From: Deltaproteobacteria bacterium
GTDB lineage: Bacteria > Desulfobacterota_C > Deferrisomatia > Deferrisomatales > JACRMM01
Length of the DNA: 9,982 nucleotides
NCBI GenBank assembly: GCA_016218905.1
Contig: JACRCS010000624.1
Span: 1 to 9,982 of the forward strand
Reading direction: 5' to 3'
Both the position numbers and the translations under genes were made by a program. Position 1 is the stretch's first letter; every line of letters starts with the position of its first letter. Below the pieces are notes generated by a model. It was not told where the DNA came from and did no database searches. It saw nothing but the letters and a program-made list of their open reading frames with translations. Of the stretch, positions 5,905-9,982 are shown piece after piece.

Positions 5905-6558
5905 TCACTCCAGGGGCGTCAATCCATGGCGAATCGCGAACCGGACGAGGGCGGGAAGATCGGTGATTCCTAGTTTCTGCATGAGATGACTGCGGTAGGT
6001 CTCGACTGTTTTCATCGATAGGAAAAGAATCTCGGCGACCCGGCTGTTTGAGTTGCCTTCCACCAGCAGCTGGAGAATTTGTCTTTCACGGGCGCTCAGC
6101 TCCGCCAGTGGGTCCCGTCCCTGATCTGTAACACCACCCTTGATGTACTTGTCGACGACGACGTCCGCAATCTTGTTGCACAAGAAGATTCTCCCCCCAT
6201 GGACGGTCCTCACCGCCTTGATGACGTCCTCGCCTGCAGACTCTTTCAATATGTACCCTTGAGCACCCGCCTTGAACGCCCTCGATATGTGGAGCGAGTT
6301 CGAATACATCGAAAGGATGATGACCTTTGTCGAAGGACAGCTCTTGCAGACCTGGTGCGTTACCTCGACCCCGTTCATTTCGGGCATCGCGATGTCCATC
6401 AGGACCACGTCCGGCGTCAGTTTCGTCACCAGCCTCACGGTCTCCGTCCCCGTCCCGGCCTCGCCGATCACCTTGATGTCGACTTCACTCTCCAGGAGAA
6501 GCCGGAAGCCCTCCCTTACCATCCTGTGATCGTCGGCCAAGAAGACGGTGATGCTCAT
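5905..6558 (-). CDS. NarL/FixJ-family response regulator
   Basis: A 217-residue two-component regulator. The receiver domain (about 3-118) has the acidic pair D9/D10, phosphoacceptor D55 in VVLMDIAMPEMNG, S83 at the switch position and K105 in GYILKES. A linker leads to a LuxR-type helix-turn-helix (about 153-200): LSARERQILQLLVEGNSNSRVAEILFLSMKTVETYRSHLMQKLG. All phosphorylation residues are present, so the protein looks functional. The start at 6558 is supported by GGAGGTG upstream and by the ATGA overlap with the kinase remnant; the open frame further upstream is kinase DNA in another frame. It converges on dctM, and because such pairs often sit beside TRAP operons it may control this transporter. 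Its partner kinase is degraded, so phosphorylation would have to come from another kinase. Confidence 0.94.
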   Translation of the reverse strand: MSITVFLADDHRMVREGFRLLLESEVDIKVIGEAGTGTETVRLVTKLTPDVVLMDIAMPEMNGVEVTHQVCKSCPSTKVIILSMYSNSLHISRAFKAGAQGYILKESAGEDVIKAVRTVHGGRIFLCNKIADVVVDKYIKGGVTDQGRDPLAELSARERQILQLLVEGNSNSRVAEILFLSMKTVETYRSHLMQKLGITDLPALVRFAIRHGLTPLE

Positions 6559-6764
6559 AGCGGCACCTCCACGACGACCCGCGTTCCCTGTCCGATCCTG
6601 GAGTGGACCCGACACGTGCCCCCGACCGCGAGCGCGTAGCCGATGTTGAATTCGTAAGAAGAGTAGATGGGGACTTTACAGTTGCGCGCGATGAGCGAAA
6701 TGCTTTCGTCGTAGTCGAACACTCTTCCGGAGCTGTCCCTTCCGAAAGAGGTATAAGTGGGAGG
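6555..6764 (-). pseudogene. Sensor histidine kinase remnant: ABC-substrate-binding-like sensor piece fused to the end of the ATPase domain
   Basis: A fragment of a hybrid sensor kinase. The upstream part, SFGRDSSGRVFDYDESISLIARN..VPIYSSYEFNIGY, resembles a stretch of the ABC_sub_bind-type sensor domain found in some bacterial kinases (pattern RDxxGRxFxYDExxxLI...VPVYxxWxFxxGxGIVGG). It passes at about 6621-6635 directly into GGTCRVHSRIGQGTRVVVEVPL, the last strands of an HATPase_c domain. Everything expected between them is missing: membrane helix, the dimerisation His box, and the N, G1 and most of the G2 boxes. It has no recognisable start or ribosome-binding site; the frame remains open to 6944 but is unlike any protein I know before about 6764. 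Its stop still overlaps the regulator start (ATGA). The ATPase end is firm; the sensor assignment is likely. Confidence 0.75.
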
Positions 6765-7013
6765 AGAGAGCGGATCACCCCTGAATCCGAGCGCCCCAAA
6801 CGGTGTTGGTGCGCCAGCTGGGTGAATCTTGGTCCATAGATGTACAGGTGCCCCGCCCGCCCCCGGTATCAGGGAAGCTTGATTTCTGCAGAAAAGAAGT
6901 TTGATTTCCGCGCGTGGGGTGTGGGGCGTGGGGCTAGGCGACAACTACCTTGAACCCGCCGCGGCGGTTAGCCGGGCGGAGGGACGGCAAGGAGGAGCGG
7001 GCCGGCGGTTCGC
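6765..7013. other. Gap upstream of the kinase remnant, holding a 13-bp direct repeat
   Basis: This stretch has no supportable gene. It contains a 13-base direct repeat at 6874-6908, described separately, and a perfect GC-rich palindrome CCGCCGCGGCGG (6956-6967) located 47 bases past the permease stop. That palindrome could form a short hairpin but has no following U-run. Base composition changes abruptly along the gap, consistent with rearranged DNA. Confidence 0.5.
6874..6908. repeat. Direct repeat GAAGCTTGATTTC / GAAGTTTGATTTC, 22 bp apart
   Basis: Two 13-base copies at 6874-6886 and 6896-6908 differ at one position and start 22 bases apart, close to two helical turns. They therefore face the same side of the DNA, as tandem regulator-binding sites do. 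They lie upstream (on the minus strand) of the kinase remnant and response regulator. I found no clear promoter hexamers beside them. Confidence 0.55.
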
Positions 7014-7787
7014 TCAGGCCAGGCCTAGCGCCAGGAGCACGGCGATGACGATGAGCATGGCGGCGACGACGAGTTGAACCGAACGCAGCGTCACTTTCCC
7101 GAGCAGGCGCTTGCCGACGAAGGCACCGGCAAAGGCGGCGGCGGTGGCGACGACGAGCAGGAGGCGGTTCTCCTTCAGTCCGGCGACGGCGAACTGGGCG
7201 GCGTACACGGAGAGGCGGCTCAGATCGACGAGGACCGCGATGACGACGCCGGTCGCGACGAAGGCCTCCTTCGTGAGGCCCGCGCGGACGAGAAACGCCG
7301 AGCGCAGGGCCCCCTGATGTCCCGAGAGCCCTCCGAAGAAGCCGCTGACGAGCCCTCCGAGCGGGAGGTAACGCTCATGGAACTCGAGGCGCTCGAACCC
7401 GGGTAAGACTTCCAGGATCGCGAAGGACGCCATGATGGCGGCGACCACGACCTTTACCGGCGAGACCTCGAGCAATCGAGAGCCGAGATGGTAGGTCGTC
7501 AGGGGAGGCAGATCCGCGAGCCGGACGAGCAGCCAGGCACCGGCCACGGCCGCGACCATGGCGGGCAGCCCGAACCGCAGGACGGCCCCGCGGTCGGCGT
7601 GTTTTCCCAGAAGCCCGAACTTGAAGACGTTGTTCAGCCCGTGGACCACGGCCGTCAGGGCGACGGCGACGTCGACCGGGAAGAAGAGCGCAAAGGCGGG
7701 CATGAGGAGCGTGCCGAGCCCGAAGCCCGAGAAGAGCGTGAGGGTAGAAGCGACGAGGGCGACCAGGGGGACGAGGACGTACTCCAT
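7014..7787 (-). CDS. TauE/SafE (TSUP) family membrane permease
   Basis: A 257-residue inner-membrane protein with about eight hydrophobic segments in two homologous halves, beginning MEYVLVPLVALVASTLTLFSGFGLG. The family's glycine-rich signatures are visible: SGFGLGTLLMPAFAL (20-34) and, in the second half, GGLVSGFFGGLSGHQGALRS (144-163). Members export or import small sulfur- or carboxyl-containing anions such as sulfite, sulfonates, sulfoacetate or sulfolactate, but substrates are rarely predictable. Start at 7787 is supported by GGAGAGGC upstream and by the hydrophobic N-terminus. It stands alone: about 250 bases of rearranged DNA separate it from the kinase remnant downstream, and the ATPase scrap lies upstream. 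Length is complete for the family. Confidence 0.9.
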   Translation of the reverse strand: MEYVLVPLVALVASTLTLFSGFGLGTLLMPAFALFFPVDVAVALTAVVHGLNNVFKFGLLGKHADRGAVLRFGLPAMVAAVAGAWLLVRLADLPPLTTYHLGSRLLEVSPVKVVVAAIMASFAILEVLPGFERLEFHERYLPLGGLVSGFFGGLSGHQGALRSAFLVRAGLTKEAFVATGVVIAVLVDLSRLSVYAAQFAVAGLKENRLLLVVATAAAFAGAFVGKRLLGKVTLRSVQLVVAAMLIVIAVLLALGLA

Positions 7788-7836
7788 TGCGCCTCTCCAG
7801 GGGACTCAGTGCGAAGGGTCTTCGAGATCTGTCACT

Positions 7837-8001
7837 TCATTCCGTCAGGAGACGTGAAGGCTCCAGGTGGCGGAGGAAGTCCGTCACCGGGAGGCACCAG
7901 ACCCCGTCCGTCCGCAGCCTTTCGGTGCCCCGGTAGAGTAGCAGGGATTCGCACTCCGGGTAATCGGCGCGAAAGGCCCGGAGGCCTCGGAGGTCGTCGG
8001 G
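7837..8001 (-). pseudogene. C-terminal remnant of an AAA (DUF4143-type) ATPase
   Basis: Read on the minus strand, an open stretch of 54 codons gives DDLRGLRAFRADYPECES, then LLLYRGTERLRTDGVWCLPV and TDFLRHLEPSRLLTE before a TGA at 7837. This DLxGLxAFxxDYP...LLYRGxExLxxDGxxCLPVxxFLxxL pattern is the end of the AAA_14/DUF4143 ATPases, proteins of about 380-430 residues often linked to toxin-antitoxin-like or mobile loci. An in-frame TGA at 8002-8004 bounds the upstream side, and no start codon, ribosome-binding site or preceding ATPase domain is found in any minus-strand frame up to 8275. It is therefore a leftover of a deletion, not a small gene. Recognised from memory of the family, without a search. 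Confidence 0.72.
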
Positions 8002-8275
8002 TCAAATGGAGGGCGGCTGCAGGTCGGTCGCGTCTGGTCGGTCCCGTCGGTCGGCGAGCGGGCTCCTCGCGGGCGTGCTTAATCGAATCCTGATCCAAAC
8101 GGACCGCCCTCGGCGCTTCCTGAAATTCTCGTTTCTTTTCCCTTGACCCTTCCGGTCCCCTTTTCTACGCTCGCCCTTCGACCGTACACGGATCCTGCCC
8201 TCTGCGCGCCTTGCACCGCTCCCCGGAAACCTTCCCGGAGAACATCCGCCTGGAACTCAGATCGAGAGAGCTCGT
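8002..8275. other. Non-coding leader region upstream of the ygeY-like gene
   Basis: There is no supportable gene here. Several short GTCGGTC repeats (8023-8029, 8037-8043, 8046-8052) lie next to the ATPase remnant. A promoter candidate is at 8143-8171. An imperfect stem formed by CTCC..GGAA and TTCC.GGAG (8219-8240) sits in the predicted leader about 35 bases before the start codon. Confidence 0.5.
8143..8171 (+). promoter_or_regulatory. Candidate sigma-70-like promoter of the ygeY-arcC unit
   Basis: TTGACC (8143-8148) and TACGCT (8166-8171) are separated by 17 bases. The -35 matches at five of six positions, and the -10 has the conserved T-A and final T. Transcription would start near 8178 and give a leader of about 98 bases. 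The upstream run GTTTCTTTTC is pyrimidine-rich. Confidence 0.55.
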
Positions 8276-9487
8276 ATGAACGTGGATTTCAAGAAGGTCT
8301 TGGAGAAAGCGGAGGAGTATAAGCCGCAGGTTTCAAGGTTCCTGCGCGCCATGATCGCCATCCCCAGTGAGAGCAAGGGCGAGCGGGCGATCGCCCAACG
8401 GATCAAAGAGGAGATGGAGAAGGTCGGCTTCGACCGCGTCGAGATCGACCCCATGGGGAACGTCCTCGGCTACATCGGCCGGGGGAAGCGCCTGATCGCC
8501 ATGGACGCGCACATCGACACCGTCGGCGTCGGCGACCGGAGCCTCTGGACGCACGACCCGTACCAGGGTTACGAGGACGACGAGATCATCGTCGGCCGGG
8601 GCGCGAGCGACCAGGAGGGCGGGATGGCGGCCCTCGTGTACGCGGGGAAGCTCATCAAGGAGCTCGGCCTCGAAGGCGACTACACCCTCCTCGTCACCGG
8701 CACGGTCCAGGAGGAGGATTGCGACGGCCTCTGCTGGCAGTACCTCGTCCAGGAGGAGAAGATCCGGCCCGAGTTCGTCGTCTCCACCGAACCCACCTCC
8801 TGTCGGATCCACCGGGGGCAGCGGGGCCGGATGGAGATCAAGGTCATGACGCGGGGAGTCTCCTGTCACGGCTCCGCGCCCGAGCGCGGCGAGAACGCCA
8901 TCTACAAGATGGCGCCGATCCTCCTCGAGCTGAAGGCGCTCCACGGCCGGCTCCCCGACGACCCCTTCCTCGGGAAGGGCTCGCTCACCGTCTCCGAGAT
9001 CTTCTTCAGCTCCCCCTCCCGGTGCGCGGTCGCGGACTCCTGCACGATCTCCATCGACCGGCGGCTCACCGCCGGGGAGACGGCCGAGTCGGCGTTGGCG
9101 GAGATCCGGAGCCTCCCGTCGGTGCAGGAGGCGAAGGCCGAGGTCTCGATGTACGACTACTCGGATCCTTCCTACACCGGGCTCGTCTACCCGACTGAGG
9201 CGTACTTCCCCTCCTGGAAGGTCGAGGAGGAGCACCCGGCCTGCCGGGCGCTCGTCGAGAGCTACCGGGGCCTGTTCGGGCAGGAGCCCGTGGTCGACAA
9301 GTGGACGTTCTCCACGAACGGGGTCTCGATCACCGGCCGCTTCGGCATCCCCTGTCTCGGCTTCGGGCCGGGCCACGAGGACCAGGCCCACGCCCCCGAC
9401 GAGAAGACGTGGAAGAGCGAGCTCGTCCAGGCCGTCGCCATGTACGCCGTGCTCCCCACCATCTACGTGGAGCGGAACGGGAAGTAA
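8276..9487 (+). CDS. ygeY: YgeY-family (selenium-metabolism-linked) M20 metallohydrolase
   Basis: A 403-residue zinc-dependent hydrolase of the M20 (ArgE/DapE/carboxypeptidase G2) fold, presumed to cleave an amide such as a carbamoyl- or acyl-amino compound. Metal and catalytic positions are visible: H79 and D81 in DAHIDTVG, D112 in [10 protein letters not shown], the Glu pair E146/E147 in VQEED, E172 in STEPT and H372 in DQAHAPDE. The dimerisation-domain histidine H198 lies in [17 protein letters not shown]. MKHxxS-like and [20 protein letters not shown] segments also match YgeY (TIGR03526-type) proteins. A weak GAGAGAG site precedes the ATG at 8276. Carbamate kinase follows after 10 bases, as in the E. 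coli ygeW-ygeX-ygeY-hydA-yqeA-ygfK-ssnA region, which supports the family call. The reaction of YgeY remains uncertain; recent work on the E. coli cluster links such genes to purine or ureido-nitrogen breakdown. Confidence 0.88.
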   Translation: MNVDFKKVLEKAEEYKPQVSRFLRAMIAIPSESKGERAIAQRIKEEMEKVGFDRVEIDPMGNVLGYIGRGKRLIAMDAHIDTVGVGDRSLWTHDPYQGYEDDEIIVGRGASDQEGGMAALVYAGKLIKELGLEGDYTLLVTGTVQEEDCDGLCWQYLVQEEKIRPEFVVSTEPTSCRIHRGQRGRMEIKVMTRGVSCHGSAPERGENAIYKMAPILLELKALHGRLPDDPFLGKGSLTVSEIFFSSPSRCAVADSCTISIDRRLTAGETAESALAEIRSLPSVQEAKAEVSMYDYSDPSYTGLVYPTEAYFPSWKVEEEHPACRALVESYRGLFGQEPVVDKWTFSTNGVSITGRFGIPCLGFGPGHEDQAHAPDEKTWKSELVQAVAMYAVLPTIYVERNGK

Positions 9488-9497
9488 CCGGGTCGCC

Positions 9498-9982
9498 ATG
9501 AGAACGGGCATCGAGAAACTGGCCGTCATCGCGATCGGGGGGAACTCCCTCATCCGGGACGAGCAGCACGTGGCGGTCCATTTCCAGTACGAGGTGGTCT
9601 GCGAGACTGCCCGACACATCGTGGACCTGGTGGCAGACGGCTGGAGCGTCGTCATCACCCACGGCAACGGTCCCCAGGTGGGCTTCATCCTCCAGCGCTC
9701 CGAGATCGCCCACGAGCACGAGGGCATGCACTTCGTGCCGCTCGTGAGCTGCGTGGCGGACACGCAGGGCGCCATCGGGTACCACATCCAGCAGGCGATG
9801 CAGAACGAGCTCCTCCGGAGGGGCATCCGCAAGCCCGCGGTGACGGTGGTGACGCAGGTGCTCGTGGACAAGGGCGACCCCGCCTTCCAGCAGCCGACGA
9901 AGCCCATCGGGAGCTTCTACACGAGCGAGCGGGTGGAGAGCCTCAAGCGCGACCACCCCGACTGGGCGGTCGTTCACGAGCC
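9498..9982 (+). CDS. arcC: Carbamate kinase, N-terminal part (cut by window edge)
   Basis: Cytoplasmic enzyme that makes ATP from carbamoyl phosphate and ADP, giving carbamate (ammonia and CO2), the energy-yielding last step of ureido-compound breakdown. From ATG 9498, 161 codons are visible, starting MRTGIEKLAVIAIGGNSLIR. The amino-acid-kinase fold shows GGN (14-16), THGNGPQVGFILQRSE (54-69), the family's ADTQGAIGYHIQQAMQNEL (87-105), and TQVLVDKGDPAFQQPTKPIG (119-138), characteristic of carbamate kinases rather than of other amino-acid kinases. The frame runs off the end. The start lies 10 bases after the ygeY stop with only a weak ribosome-binding sequence, suggesting coupled translation. 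It corresponds to the yqeA-type member of the ygeY cluster rather than to arginine-deiminase operons, judging by its neighbour. Confidence 0.94.
   Translation, partial: MRTGIEKLAVIAIGGNSLIRDEQHVAVHFQYEVVCETARHIVDLVADGWSVVITHGNGPQVGFILQRSEIAHEHEGMHFVPLVSCVADTQGAIGYHIQQAMQNELLRRGIRKPAVTVVTQVLVDKGDPAFQQPTKPIGSFYTSERVESLKRDHPDWAVVHE

Noticed and set aside
6810..6880. Plus-strand frame reading ASWVNLGP, stop, MYRCPARPRYQGS, vaguely like WVN...Y.CPG nuclease-type tails
   Set aside because: The match is only a few residues, with an in-frame stop and no context. More likely chance.
6956..6967. CCGCCGCGGCGG palindrome as terminator of the TauE/SafE gene
   Set aside because: The stem has no loop outside the dyad and no U-run follows on the minus strand.
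8005..8098. Small minus-strand frame beginning MDQDSIKHAREEP
   Set aside because: Composition matches the low-complexity GACCGAC repeats, it is out of frame with the ATPase remnant, and no family is recognised.
8333..9907. 524-codon minus-strand open frame opposite ygeY and arcC
   Set aside because: It runs antisense across two well-recognised genes and has shadow composition with no domain.

Overview
The window is GC-rich bacterial DNA with strong Shine-Dalgarno sites and tightly packed operons. An OYE/FadH-type enoate reductase, 3-hydroxyacyl-CoA dehydrogenase, TRAP transporter, fused-type sensor kinase remnant and YgeY/ArcC pair together would fit an uncultured Desulfobacterota (deltaproteobacterial) or Methylomirabilota/Rokubacteria-like genome. 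This placement is inferred from gene content and base composition only.

Layout. (1) Positions 1-2539, minus strand: an apparent operon transcribed leftward, marR -> acyl-CoA ligase remnant -> OYE/2,4-dienoyl-CoA-reductase-like flavoenzyme -> 3-hydroxybutyryl-CoA dehydrogenase (cut by the window edge). It reads as a carboxylic-acid/acyl-CoA module under a MarR repressor whose promoter (TTGACA-16-TATATC) sits on a perfect 12-bp palindrome. The ligase is not intact: what looks like its N-terminal start is joined directly to its C-terminal domain, and a frameshift follows. (2) Positions 2540-2849: a divergent control region with two TTGACA promoters facing away from each other and several operator-like palindromes, one resembling a GntR/FCD site. 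(3) Positions 2850-5841, plus strand: a complete TRAP transporter, dctP-dctQ-dctM. Q and M overlap by ATGA, and P and Q are separated by a nested, strongly palindromic 116-bp element. (4) Positions 5905-6764, minus strand: a NarL/FixJ response regulator translationally coupled to a histidine-kinase remnant that keeps only a piece of its ABC-substrate-binding-like sensor and the last strands of its ATPase domain. (5) Positions 7014-7787, minus strand: a TauE/SafE permease. (6) Positions 7837-8001, minus strand: a C-terminal scrap of an AAA/DUF4143 ATPase. (7) Positions 8276-9982, plus strand: a YgeY-type M20 hydrolase followed 10 bases later by carbamate kinase, the start of what resembles the ygeY/arcC/ssnA selenium-linked nitrogen-compound catabolic cluster.

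How the parts work together (inference): the MarR-controlled catabolic genes and the TRAP importer diverge from one control region, suggesting uptake and CoA-dependent breakdown of an organic acid. The intact ligase and the cognate kinase have been lost, so the locus looks like a catabolic island undergoing decay. YgeY/ArcC is a separate unit with its own promoter. I saw no CRISPR array, tRNA, rRNA or transposase, and no clearly new multi-gene system. The most unusual content is the three gene remnants, two of which look like internal-deletion fusions, and the palindromic elements.
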